A stretch of DNA of 21,830 bases from Dehalococcoidia bacterium UBA4060 (GCA_002383665.1 DFZI01000008.1:1-21830); one strand, 5' to 3'; counted from the first letter of the stretch, positions 1 to 8,130 are shown. Notes: generated from the sequence alone by a model not told the origin. Made by a program: numbers and translations.

Positions 1-2
1 GC

Positions 3-812
3 TCTACATTTGCTACCGCCATCAACACCGCCAAAGAGCTTTTGGCACGCGTGGAAAAGGGATCGCCCATTGGCGCTCAACAGGTAGCTGCCCCGGTTAT
101 CCCCAGCACTGCTATTACCATAACTGATATCAGGGTCGATAATATAACCAGTAACAGCGCCGAAATAGCATGGAGAACCGACGGACCGGTCAGCAGTGGC
201 GTGGAGATAGGTGAGAACGAGTTCTCACACTTCTATCCTTCCTCAGAAGGAAGACCTCAAACCAAGCACAGGATACTGGTAACCGGCCTGGAAGCAAAAA
301 CCACCTACTGCTTCCGCATCGTAGCCAGTGACAATTCATCAAATAAAATATACTCGAGCACTTACGAGCTTTCCACAGAGCGGGAAGCCTGTGCTGTTGT
401 CGGCTGTAAGGCACCCGATTTCACACTGAACACAACCTCCGGCACAACCATTTCGCTCAGTTCATATAAAGGCCGCAAGGTCATCCTGGTCTTCACATCG
501 GCTGGCTGTAGCTCCTGCGCTGAAGTAATGCGCTGCATTCAGCAGATATACGACAACTGGCCCCGGCAACAGATGGAAGTCGTCGTGATCGTCAGCCTGG
601 AAAAAGCCGCCGATGTTGACCGCTGGATCAAGCTTTACGGTATACGGACGCCTGTTGTGCTGGATCCGGCCGGCGATGTTACCAACCAGTACGCACCTGC
701 CAAAATGCCCGCCATGTATTTCCTCGACGGTGACGCAACGATCAAGATCAAGAAATATGCTCCCCTGGGAGGCTGCGGCAGGGAGATCGACGCAATGCTC
801 AGGCTATATTAA
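3..812 (+). CDS. FN3-thioredoxin protein, 5' truncated by window edge
   Basis: The frame is open to the left edge, so this is the 3' part of a longer gene (269 codons visible); a TTG at 42 is unlikely to be the real start. The first residues, STFATAINTAKELL, resemble the end of a trypsin/HtrA protease domain (GFAxxINTxK), so the missing part may be an S1 protease; this is inference. A fibronectin type III domain follows at about residues 35-125 (SAEIAW, TTYCFRI). Next is an AhpC/TlpA-type thioredoxin domain starting at APDFTL, with SLSSYKG and the redox pair C-S-S-C in SAGCSSCAEV, then a MPAMYFLDGD strand. The domain set implies an extracytoplasmic protein that may act in thiol-disulfide exchange. 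Extra cysteines flank the domain (REACAVVGC, GGCG). Convergent with the following minus-strand gene. Confidence 0.75.
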   Translation, partial: STFATAINTAKELLARVEKGSPIGAQQVAAPVIPSTAITITDIRVDNITSNSAEIAWRTDGPVSSGVEIGENEFSHFYPSSEGRPQTKHRILVTGLEAKTTYCFRIVASDNSSNKIYSSTYELSTEREACAVVGCKAPDFTLNTTSGTTISLSSYKGRKVILVFTSAGCSSCAEVMRCIQQIYDNWPRQQMEVVVIVSLEKAADVDRWIKLYGIRTPVVLDPAGDVTNQYAPAKMPAMYFLDGDATIKIKKYAPLGGCGREIDAMLRLY

Positions 813-883
813 CCCCGGCAGTTAATTCGATCAATATTTTTATCTATCCAGCAAGGGCTTCCCTAACCATACCACTTGCTTTC

Positions 884-2299
884 CTATCTGGATACTGCGA
901 TTGATATCCTTTCCAGATACCTGGCACGCTTAAGCATGGCCCCGATGCAGTGCACAGCATTTTCAGGCATTATGTATATGGGCAAACCTTCTTTGACCGC
1001 CTTAACACTCCCTTCAACCTGGTCAGGTGCATTAGCCGGCACCACAACTACAGGCTTTTTATATTTATCGCGTAATTCAGTCATCCTCTGCCGGAACCAG
1101 TCTTCATGCAGCAGGGCAAAAGTCATAACAAGGCAGGCATCAATCTCAGGCATGATCATCTCCATGCAGTCAACGAATATCTTTGAGCCACCGACAAACG
1201 GCGCCCAGACAAGATCAACCGGATTCCTGCGGTTGTTGGATGGCGGCACCTTGCCTTTAAGATATTCAGCAAGCTTATCCTGCACACCGGTCGAGAACTG
1301 CCTGATCTCCAGACCCTCGCGGGCGCAGGCATCTGCCGCCGCTACTCCTCCCCCACCTACTTCGATCAACAGGCCAAGATTATTGCCATGCGGCAAGACC
1401 GGGCTGGTAAAAGCGATTGCAAGGTCAATGATATCCTCCATCCCGAAGGCCGGGATAATGCCAGTCTGCCTGCACATAGCCTGGAATACCTGATAGCTCC
1501 CTGCCAGAGAACCCGTATGTGAAGTTGCTGACTTTGCGCCCATCTCCGAGCTGCCACCTTTCCAGATAATAACAGGCTTACGGGGGCAGACCCTGCCCAC
1601 TATCTCAATAAAGCGGTGGGCATCTTTAAGCCCCTCTACATAGGCCGCTATTACAGTTGTACGCGGGTCCCTACCCCAATATCCGATCAGGTCTTCCACC
1701 CTCAGGTCACTCTGATTGCCGATGCTTATCACCCCGCTGAAACGCAGGCCACGCTCACCCCCATGCCTTAAAAACATCTCGCTGACCCACCCACTCTGCC
1801 CGACAACGCCGACATTGCCAGGTTCCATCGGCAACGCGGTATACGGGACAATGGTATTTATCTTGCCACGCGACGTATATATGCCCATGCAATTGGGACC
1901 AATCAGTCTCGTACCACCCGCTTGTGCAGCCCTGACTACCTTGCCCTCAAACTCCCTCCCTTCATTGCCCAATTCGCTAAAGCCCACGGCATGCACAACC
2001 GCGAATTTGACCTTCTTCCGTGCGCAGTCTTCAGCGCTTTCCAGGATGGCCTGTGCAGGTACAGTTAGTATGGCCAGGTCCACCTCCCCGGGAATCTCGG
2101 AAACGGAGCTGTAGCATTTCAGCCCCATTATCTCTGTCTCCTTGCGGTTGATCGGGTAGATCTGCCCGGCAAACTCGTCCTCCAGCAAACGCCTGATAAA
2201 CATCCCGCCAGATTTAAATTCGTCCTTGGAAGCGCCCACGACAGCTACAGAGCGCGGCTCAAATAGATATTTGAGGTCCGGTATTTCATGATCCATCAT
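884..2299 (-). CDS. ADP-forming acyl-CoA (acetate-CoA) synthetase, alpha subunit type
   Basis: Family reaction: acyl-CoA + ADP + Pi gives acid + CoA + ATP, a substrate-level phosphorylation step in anaerobes. Positions below count from the longer ATG at 2305. The N-terminal CoA-binding Rossmann domain has SVAVVGAS near residue 20 and RLIGPNCMGIY near 135. The succinyl-CoA-synthetase-like domains follow, with GVVGQSG near 167 and the phosphohistidine loop SHTGSLAG (His263). The length (about 470 aa) is that of an alpha subunit alone; the ATP-grasp beta subunit is neither fused nor adjacent. Start choice: GGGAGG lies 1 base from the ATG at 2305 but 7 bases from the in-frame ATG at 2299, so 2299 is preferred. 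Divergent from a crotonase gene, which suggests shared acyl-CoA metabolism. Substrate unknown. Confidence 0.88.
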   Translation of the reverse strand: MMDHEIPDLKYLFEPRSVAVVGASKDEFKSGGMFIRRLLEDEFAGQIYPINRKETEIMGLKCYSSVSEIPGEVDLAILTVPAQAILESAEDCARKKVKFAVVHAVGFSELGNEGREFEGKVVRAAQAGGTRLIGPNCMGIYTSRGKINTIVPYTALPMEPGNVGVVGQSGWVSEMFLRHGGERGLRFSGVISIGNQSDLRVEDLIGYWGRDPRTTVIAAYVEGLKDAHRFIEIVGRVCPRKPVIIWKGGSSEMGAKSATSHTGSLAGSYQVFQAMCRQTGIIPAFGMEDIIDLAIAFTSPVLPHGNNLGLLIEVGGGGVAAADACAREGLEIRQFSTGVQDKLAEYLKGKVPPSNNRRNPVDLVWAPFVGGSKIFVDCMEMIMPEIDACLVMTFALLHEDWFRQRMTELRDKYKKPVVVVPANAPDQVEGSVKAVKEGLPIYIMPENAVHCIGAMLKRARYLERISIAVSR

Positions 2300-2373
2300 T
2301 TGCATACCTCCCTGAAATATGATACTGAACAGTCAATAACCGTTGGACTGAGATGGACAAAACCTTTAAGATA

Positions 2374-2403
2374 ATTATCATATGTTTTTCGACCCTGTGT
2401 CAA
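2374..2403 (-). promoter_or_regulatory. Sigma-70-type promoter for the acyl-CoA synthetase gene
   Basis: On the minus strand there is a perfect TTGACA (2403-2398), an 18-base spacer and GATAAT (2379-2374). It lies about 75 bases upstream of the chosen start and faces it. Its -35 box overlaps the -35 box of the divergent plus-strand promoter. Confidence 0.6.
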
Positions 2404-2425
2404 AGTGTCGGTATTGTGATATATT
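2397..2425 (+). promoter_or_regulatory. Candidate promoter for the crotonase gene
   Basis: GTGTCA (2397-2402), a 17-base spacer and TATATT (2420-2425), preceded by TGA as an extended -10 element. The -35 is only 4/6, so the call leans on the extended -10 and on its position about 80 bases upstream of the gene. Confidence 0.4.
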
Positions 2426-2503
2426 ACTTATAAATCGCAGTGAGCGGTTTATTCCTCTCTCACCTCAGGCAGGTAGTGTATTACAAGTGTAAGGAGTACG
2501 TAA

Positions 2504-3256
2504 ATGGCATATGAAACGATCATTTACACAGTGGATGCAGGCATCGGCAGGATTACGATCAACCGTCCGGAGGCCATGAACGCTATCACGCCCGGCATGC
2601 TCAAGGAACTGCGGGATGCAGTTCTGGAAGCCGGGAAGGACAGCAAGGTCAGGATTATCGTACTGACAGGAGCAGGAAAGGCTTTTAGCTCGGGTGTTGA
2701 TTTGAAATCGCTGGGAGGCCGCAAGCTGGAAAGAGGCAAGGTCGGCGACATACTCGATATACCTGCTCGCAACCTTATTACAGCCATTCGTTCTGTTCCC
2801 AAAGTTGTTATAGCCCTGGTCAACGGCTTCTGTTTCACGGGGGCAATGGAGATCATGCTGGCCTGCGACCTTGTTATAGCTTCCGAGGATGCCAAAATCG
2901 GAGATACGCATGCCAAGTGGGGGTTGAGACCTACCTGGGGCATGAGCGCCCGCCTGCCGCGCCGCGTCGGTTTCCTTAAGGCCAAGGAGCTTTCCTTTAC
3001 CGCCGAGGCTATCTCAGGAAAAGAGGCTGAGCGTATAGGTCTGATCAACCAGGCGGTTCCCGCAGGCAACCTGGAGGAGGCACTGCAAACTATGGCCAGA
3101 AAAATCACGGCCAACAGCCCGCAGTCCATAGAGGCCTATAAAATGTTGTACAACAATAACGAGACCATGACGCTGGAAGAGAGCCTGGAACTGGAATACA
3201 AAAGTGAATTCAATATCACGGATACCGAACAAAGGCTGGGAGGCTTTAAAAAATAA
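2504..3256 (+). CDS. Enoyl-CoA hydratase/isomerase family (crotonase fold)
   Basis: 250 aa, the usual length for a single-domain crotonase. Family members hydrate, isomerise or cleave CoA thioesters. Visible signatures are NRPEAMNAI (residues 20-28), the first oxyanion-hole segment AFSSGVDL (60-67) and the second NGFCFTGAMEI (107-117). Glu116 aligns with the first catalytic glutamate of enoyl-CoA hydratase. The segment where the second glutamate normally sits (FGxPE) reads IGDTHAKWGL, placing His136 at or near that position, so classic hydratase chemistry is uncertain. AAGGAG at 2491-2496 gives a 7-base spacing to the ATG. Divergent from the acyl-CoA synthetase. The stop is only 5 bases from the stop of the convergent membrane-protein gene. 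Confidence 0.9.
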   Translation: MAYETIIYTVDAGIGRITINRPEAMNAITPGMLKELRDAVLEAGKDSKVRIIVLTGAGKAFSSGVDLKSLGGRKLERGKVGDILDIPARNLITAIRSVPKVVIALVNGFCFTGAMEIMLACDLVIASEDAKIGDTHAKWGLRPTWGMSARLPRRVGFLKAKELSFTAEAISGKEAERIGLINQAVPAGNLEEALQTMARKITANSPQSIEAYKMLYNNNETMTLEESLELEYKSEFNITDTEQRLGGFKK

Positions 3257-3261
3257 CATGG

Positions 3262-3633
3262 TTATGATAAAGAATTTTGGGAAGCCTGCGCAATAAGCAC
3301 TTGTTTAAACTCGCTGTGTGCAAGCACTGTCAGAATGATAGATATGATGCCAAATATAAGGCAACAGAACAAAGCCGCAATAGCACCTGCCAGGGCCAAA
3401 CTCCACCTTTTTCGTCGTAGACAAAAAATCCCCCCTGTGATAGCAAGGATAGCTGCTATCACAAGCAGGATACCAATAGCATAGAGCAACGCAGGCAGCC
3501 ATGAAGAATTAGGGCCCCCTATCATATAGGAATAATAGCCCGCCAGCATTAAGCAGAAGCAGACAAGCAGAGTGCCCACACCGGATATAATATCTAAAAT
3601 GCCGGCAACTACCGGCCTCCAGCTATGTTCCAT
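3262..3633 (-). CDS. Small multi-pass membrane protein, WxPVxAGILDI family
   Basis: 123 aa and very hydrophobic, with three to four membrane spans (about residues 8-36, 45-70 and 79-107, the last possibly two). It begins SWRPVVAGILDIISG, has RRKRWSLALAGAI before the last span, and ends near HSEFK. The protein at 20184-20567 shares the same anchors, so the two are paralogues. Function not recognised. It is the last gene of the repair block, 62 bases downstream of uvrB. GGGAGG lies 7 bases before the ATG. Confidence 0.75.
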   Translation of the reverse strand: MEHSWRPVVAGILDIISGVGTLLVCFCLMLAGYYSYMIGGPNSSWLPALLYAIGILLVIAAILAITGGIFCLRRKRWSLALAGAIAALFCCLIFGIISIILTVLAHSEFKQVLIAQASQNSLS

Positions 3634-3695
3634 TTTTACCTCCCTCTTACTTTGAGTGGATTGTGATATTTATTTTAAACATGATTTTAACAGGC

Positions 3696-5690
3696 TTACT
3701 TCTTCTTGGGGAAAGGAGAGAGAAGTACCTCATCTTTACGCAGATCAACGATGCGGTCACGCAGCAGTGCAGCTTTCTCAAACTCAAGGTTCTTGGCCGC
3801 CTTCTTCATCTGAGATTCCAGATCCTTGATCAGCCGGGCTATTCCCTCCACCGGTACCAGCGCCGTTTCATACCTGGTCCGCTCCTCGGCCACAACCTTT
3901 ACCCTCTCCGTAATATCACGTATGGCCTTCCTGATCCCTTGCGGCGTAATGCCGTGTTCCCTGTTGAAGTTTTCCTGTATTTTGCGGCGACGGTAGGTTT
4001 CTTCAATAGCAGCTTTCATAGAGTCGGTCAGGTTGTCAGCATACATGATGACATGGCCGTCCACATGGCGGGCAGCCCTGCCCATGGTTTGAATCAATGA
4101 GTCCCTCGACCTCAGATAACCTTCCTTGTCCGCGTCCAGTATGGCCACAAGGCTGACTTCAGGGAGGTCAAGCCCCTCGCGCAGCAGGTTGACCCCCACC
4201 ACCACATCATATACACCCAGTCTCAGATCGCGCAGTATCTCAACACGCTCCAGTGTTTCCACCTCGGAATGCAAGTAATGCGTTTTGATATTCATCTCGC
4301 TCAGATAATCGGTCAGCTCTTCGGCCATTTTCTTGGTCAGTGTTGTCACCAGGCAACGTTCCCCTTTGTCAACCCTGACCTTGATCGCATGGATTAGGTC
4401 ATCGATCTGTCCCTTTGTAGGTTTAACTTCCACGGTAGGTTCCAGCAGGCCTGTGGGCCTGACGAGCTGTTCGACCACCTGTTTGGCGATGGAATACTCG
4501 TAGGGGCCGGGCGTGGCGGAGACAAATATTGCCTGGTTTATCAGCTTCTCATATTCGGTGAAGCTTAGTGGGCGATTGTCCAGCGCCGAGGGCAGGCGGA
4601 AGCCATAGTCGATCAGGGTCTGCTTGCGGCTCATATCGCCGTGGTACATGCCGCGGATCTGAGGTATGGTCATATGGGATTCATCTATAAAAAGCAGGAA
4701 GTCTGTGGGGAAATAATGGATCAGGGTCCAGGGAGGGCTACCCGCAGGCCTGCGTTGCAGGTGACGGGAGTAGTTCTCCACGCCGTTGCAGTAGCCCAGC
4801 TCAGTAAGCATCTCGATATCATAGTTGGTGCGTTGCTCGATGCGGGCGGCCTCCAGCAGCTTGCCCTGTCGTTTGAATTCTATCACCCTCTCCTCCATCT
4901 CCTTGCGGATATCCTGGATGGCAAGCTCCAGTTTTTCCCGGGAGGTAACGAAATGCTTGGCCGGAAAAATATCCACAGACTGTTTTTCCGCCAGCAGCTC
5001 CCCGGTCAGAGCGTCAACCTCCACAATACGCTCCACTTCATCCCCCCAGAATTCAATGCGGATGGCTATTTCTTCGTAGGCTGGCAGTATCTCGACCGTA
5101 TCACCGCGGATACGGAATTTGCCTCTTGAAAAATCGTAGTCGTTCCTCTCATACTGCATATCGACAAAGCGCCGGATAAGCTTGTTACGCTCTATCTTCT
5201 GGCCTCTGGTAACGTTGACCACGAAACTCTGGTATTCCTCCGGCTCGCCGAGTGAATAAATACAGGAGACCGAGGCTACGATCAGCACGTCACGCCTGGT
5301 AAGCAACGCCCGCGTAGCAGCATGCCTGAGCTTGTCGATCTCCTCATTGATATCAGTGTCCTTCTCAATATAGGTATCAGTGCTGGGTATATAGGCCTCT
5401 GGCTGGTAGTAGTCATAATAGCTGACAAAATACTCCACAGCATTGTCGGGAAAGAATTCCTTGAACTCAGCAGCAAGCTGGGCCGCCAGTGTTTTATTGT
5501 GGCACATCACCAGAGTTGGCCGCTGCAGGCGTTCTACCACGTTCGCCATGGTAAAGGTCTTGCCGCTACCCGTCACACCCAGCAACACCTGCCTGTCAAA
5601 ACCCTGCTCAACTCCACCGACAAGCGCCTCGACAGCCTGAGGCTGATCGCCGGTCATACCAAAATCAGATCGAATCTTAAAGGGAGGCAT
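3696..5690 (-). CDS. uvrB: UvrABC excinuclease subunit B
   Basis: 664 aa, full length for UvrB, the damage-verifying helicase-fold subunit of nucleotide excision repair. It works with UvrA and UvrC in the cytoplasm. Motifs in order: TGDQP (13-17), Walker A GVTGSGKT (38-45), the beta-hairpin region YYDYYQPEAYIPSTD (91-105), Walker B DESH (336-339), SATP (391-394), GVNLLREGLDLPEV (499-512), QTMGRAAR (534-541), and a C-terminal UVR motif (about 618-652) that contacts UvrC. An in-frame stop lies 6 bases upstream of the ATG, fixing the start. The ribosome site is weak (AAGG almost touching the ATG), consistent with translation after ruvA in the same message (55-base gap). Confidence 0.98.
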   Translation of the reverse strand: MPPFKIRSDFGMTGDQPQAVEALVGGVEQGFDRQVLLGVTGSGKTFTMANVVERLQRPTLVMCHNKTLAAQLAAEFKEFFPDNAVEYFVSYYDYYQPEAYIPSTDTYIEKDTDINEEIDKLRHAATRALLTRRDVLIVASVSCIYSLGEPEEYQSFVVNVTRGQKIERNKLIRRFVDMQYERNDYDFSRGKFRIRGDTVEILPAYEEIAIRIEFWGDEVERIVEVDALTGELLAEKQSVDIFPAKHFVTSREKLELAIQDIRKEMEERVIEFKRQGKLLEAARIEQRTNYDIEMLTELGYCNGVENYSRHLQRRPAGSPPWTLIHYFPTDFLLFIDESHMTIPQIRGMYHGDMSRKQTLIDYGFRLPSALDNRPLSFTEYEKLINQAIFVSATPGPYEYSIAKQVVEQLVRPTGLLEPTVEVKPTKGQIDDLIHAIKVRVDKGERCLVTTLTKKMAEELTDYLSEMNIKTHYLHSEVETLERVEILRDLRLGVYDVVVGVNLLREGLDLPEVSLVAILDADKEGYLRSRDSLIQTMGRAARHVDGHVIMYADNLTDSMKAAIEETYRRRKIQENFNREHGITPQGIRKAIRDITERVKVVAEERTRYETALVPVEGIARLIKDLESQMKKAAKNLEFEKAALLRDRIVDLRKDEVLLSPFPKKK

Positions 5691-5745
5691 GCCTTAATTA
5701 TAAAATCCGGTGGTGGAAAAGCCTAAATGTAACTCAGCAAGTATT

Positions 5746-6330
5746 CTACTGCCTGGCTAACTGCTGCAGGGCCAGCCTGACCCTGTCCTCCACAGTCATG
5801 CCTTCGCTGACGGCTATGCTGGACAGTGCCTGCGTAGCTTCCCTGATGGAGTACCCCAACCCGGTAAGTGCCGCCACCGCGTCGCTGTCGGATAGTGAAA
5901 CAGGTGCGATAGCCTCGCCTTCCCAGCCTTTTTCCAGCTTGCCCTTGAGCTCGAGTATGATGCGTCCGGCCGTCTTCTTGCCTATACCCGGCACCTGGCT
6001 GAGCAGGTCGGCATTGCCGCTCATGATGGCCGTGGTGATCTGCTCAGCGCTCAGCGTGGTCAGCAGAGAGAGGGCTACTTTGGGACCGATGCCACTCACG
6101 GTTATCAACTGCTCGAACAATGACATCTCGTGAAGAGATGAAAAGCCATACAATGCGAGGATATCTTCGCGAACATACATATGTGTGTGCAAAAATACCG
6201 TGGTTCCGATGCTGCTCAGTCGGGATAGCGTTGAGCCCGGCACATTTACCATGATGCTCACAGGTCCGGCCTTGACGATGACCGTGTTATTGCCTTTACT
6301 GACCAGTGTTCCTTCAATAGCAGCTATCAT
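5746..6330 (-). CDS. ruvA: Holliday junction branch migration protein RuvA
   Basis: 194 aa, typical for RuvA, the tetrameric junction-binding subunit that loads the RuvB motor. It has an N-terminal OB fold (residues 1 to about 62) and two helix-hairpin-helix motifs: VSGIGPKVAL and VPGIGKKTAGR, followed by IILELKGKL. The C-terminal domain (DAVAALTGLGYS) is the part that contacts RuvB. It starts 9 bases after the ruvC stop, so it is co-transcribed with ruvC. RuvB does not follow; uvrB does. Confidence 0.97.
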   Translation of the reverse strand: MIAAIEGTLVSKGNNTVIVKAGPVSIMVNVPGSTLSRLSSIGTTVFLHTHMYVREDILALYGFSSLHEMSLFEQLITVSGIGPKVALSLLTTLSAEQITTAIMSGNADLLSQVPGIGKKTAGRIILELKGKLEKGWEGEAIAPVSLSDSDAVAALTGLGYSIREATQALSSIAVSEGMTVEDRVRLALQQLARQ

Positions 6331-6339
6331 ACCCCGATC

Positions 6340-6840
6340 TCAATACCCTCTTCCAAGAATCCGATCAAGTCGCTTATGGTTCAGATGGCAAATAGCCACA
6401 GCCAGGGCGTCGGCAGCATCACTGGCCTCGGGCAGCTCTGCCACTCCAAGCTGCAGCTTGACCACCTGCTGGACCTGCTCCTTGCTGCTCCTGCCATAGT
6501 TTGTGACAAGCTGTTTGACCTGAGTTGGCATATAGCGGGCTATCGGTAACCCTGCCTGCGCACCTGCCAGTATAGCAACGGCCTGGGCACGGCCTATGGC
6601 CAGCGCAGAGCGTGCATTATTCGCAACAAACGGCTCCTCTACCGCTATCTCTTCCGGCTGATATTTTTCAACCACTTTAAGCAGGCCTTCATACAGAGCA
6701 CATAGCCGTTCCTCCACGGGCATCTTTTGCGGCGCTGTCAGCACTCCGCAGGCCAGCATAACGATCCGGTTGTCATCCTTTTCCTCGACCATTCCATAGC
6801 CCATATTCAGTGTGCCGGGATCAATGCCCAATACTCGCAA
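6340..6840 (-). CDS. ruvC: Crossover junction endodeoxyribonuclease RuvC
   Basis: 166 aa, normal for RuvC, which cuts Holliday junctions. The RNase H-like acidic residues are all present: Asp7 (GIDPGT), Glu68/Glu69 (AVEEPF), Asp141 and Asp144 (ASDAADALA). The start is TTG at 6840, with GGGAG about 6 bases upstream; the TTG is the codon that gives the canonical MRVLGIDPG beginning. Sits between the lipoprotein gene (14-base gap) and ruvA (9-base gap). Confidence 0.97.
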   Translation of the reverse strand: MRVLGIDPGTLNMGYGMVEEKDDNRIVMLACGVLTAPQKMPVEERLCALYEGLLKVVEKYQPEEIAVEEPFVANNARSALAIGRAQAVAILAGAQAGLPIARYMPTQVKQLVTNYGRSSKEQVQQVVKLQLGVAELPEASDAADALAVAICHLNHKRLDRILGRGY

Positions 6841-6854
6841 CAGCCACTCCCGCC

Positions 6855-7295
6855 TTATTTCTTGGTTCCGGAAGAAGCCGGATTAACGATGACCGATACA
6901 GTTTTGACCGCTGAGGCGCCCGATGCGTTGGATGCCGTCAATTTATATATGGTGGAAGTAGTGGGAGTGACATTTTTCGTGCCGGATACAGGCACGCTGC
7001 CTACACCATGATCAATCATAACACTGGTTGCGTTGGTCACCTTCCAGGTAAGCGTGACAGATCCCCCGGCTGTGATAGTGGCAGGGCTGATGCTGAACTC
7101 TATCACCGGCATATCCTGCTTGGAAGGCATTGTAATATTAACCGCTGGCTCCTCCTGGACTGTAGGAGTAGGAGTAGGCGCAGTCGTTGCGGCCGGCTCC
7201 GATGGTTGCTTTGTCTCAGGCGTCGAGGTACATGAATAGGAGACAAGCGAAAACAGGGTTGCCACTAATAATACAATGACGAGTTTCCTGTACAT
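6855..7295 (-). CDS. Secreted lipoprotein with one Ig/PKD-like domain
   Basis: The ATG at 7295 is preferred because GGAGGG lies 10 bases before it. The in-frame ATG at 7313 has this same GGAGGG inside its own first codons. The N-terminus MYRKLVIVLLVATLFSLVSYSC looks like a lipoprotein signal, though SYSC is a poor lipobox (Tyr at -2, Ser at -3). A Pro/Thr/Glu-rich linker follows. Then comes a beta-sandwich-like domain with FSISPATITAGGSVTLTW, NATSVMIDHGVGSV and TSTIYKLTASN, an arrangement seen in surface-protein repeat domains. Function unknown. It is placed between yebC and ruvC in a repair operon, which is unexpected for a surface protein. Confidence 0.75.
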   Translation of the reverse strand: MYRKLVIVLLVATLFSLVSYSCTSTPETKQPSEPAATTAPTPTPTVQEEPAVNITMPSKQDMPVIEFSISPATITAGGSVTLTWKVTNATSVMIDHGVGSVPVSGTKNVTPTTSTIYKLTASNASGASAVKTVSVIVNPASSGTKK

Positions 7296-7377
7296 TTTAT
7301 TGTATCCCTCCATTCATTCTTAATCGGCGGTATACAATTATTCTGCCAAATAGTATTTAATTTAAACAGGAATAACA

Positions 7378-8130
7378 TCAGACTTCCGCCTTCAGTTTTT
7401 CAATCAGGTCATCGGTATATTCAAGGTTGGAAAAGACCCTTTGTACATCATCCAGGTCTTCCAGCTTCTCCAGCAGTTTAACAGACTGCAGGGCCTCTTT
7501 TTCCGGCAGCGTTACAGTGGTCTTCGGCACCATAGTAACTTCAGCCGATACAGGCTTCTTCCTTTTCTCAATCGCCAACTTGACCGTTTCAAAATCCTGC
7601 GGTTCCGTATAGATCTCCAGCAGGCCCTTATCTTCCTTAACATCCTTGGCACCGGCGTCGATGGCATACAGGGAAAGCTCATCAGGATCGACACCGGCCG
7701 TTTCAACCGCGATCACTCCGGTATTTTCAAAAAGCCATGACACGCTGCCGGCCTCCGCCATATTACCGTTGTATTTTTGAAAGGTACTCCGTACCTCAGA
7801 GACTGTACGGTTGCGGTTGTCGCTCATGGCTTCCAGAAGTATAGCTACCCCAGCCGGCCCGTAACCCTCCAGTACCATTTCGGTAAAGGTAGCTCCTTCG
7901 GCAGCCCCACTTCCCTTCTTGATAGCATTCTCGATATTATCTTTGGGCATGTTGTTATCACGTGCCTTCTGTACGGCCAGACGTAAGCGGAAATTGCCCT
8001 CGGGATTAGGTCCACCCTGCCGTGTGGCAATGATAATTTCACGGGTTAGCTTGGTAAACATGGCACCGCGTTTTGCATCGGCAGCACCCTTGGCACGTTT
8101 GATAGTTGCCCATTTCGAATGTCCTGACAT
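7378..8130 (-). CDS. yebC: YebC/TACO1 family translation or transcription factor
   Basis: 250 aa from the ATG at 8130 (MSGHSKWATIKRAKGA, the family's invariant beginning), with GAGGGG just upstream. A TTG 15 bases earlier is in frame but overlaps the ribosome site and is not favoured. Other family marks are DAKRGAMFTKLTREI, NPEGNFRLRLAVQKAR, DNIENAIKKG, EGYGPAGVAI and VSEVRSTFQK. The family was described as DNA-binding regulators (PmpR), and related proteins have been linked to translation of proline-rich stretches. yebC next to ruvC-ruvA is a common bacterial arrangement; here the lipoprotein gene separates them. Confidence 0.96.
   Translation of the reverse strand: MSGHSKWATIKRAKGAADAKRGAMFTKLTREIIIATRQGGPNPEGNFRLRLAVQKARDNNMPKDNIENAIKKGSGAAEGATFTEMVLEGYGPAGVAILLEAMSDNRNRTVSEVRSTFQKYNGNMAEAGSVSWLFENTGVIAVETAGVDPDELSLYAIDAGAKDVKEDKGLLEIYTEPQDFETVKLAIEKRKKPVSAEVTMVPKTTVTLPEKEALQSVKLLEKLEDLDDVQRVFSNLEYTDDLIEKLKAEV

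Noticed and set aside
850..880. Inverted repeat AGCAAG/CTTGCT between the first two convergent genes
   Set aside because: Six-base arms with a 19-base loop and no T-run; could be chance.
876..1493. Plus-strand open frame of 205 codons
   Set aside because: Antisense shadow of the acyl-CoA synthetase gene; no ribosome site and no recognisable motif.
2524..3129. Minus-strand open frame of 201 codons
   Set aside because: Antisense to the crotonase gene, which carries convincing family motifs.
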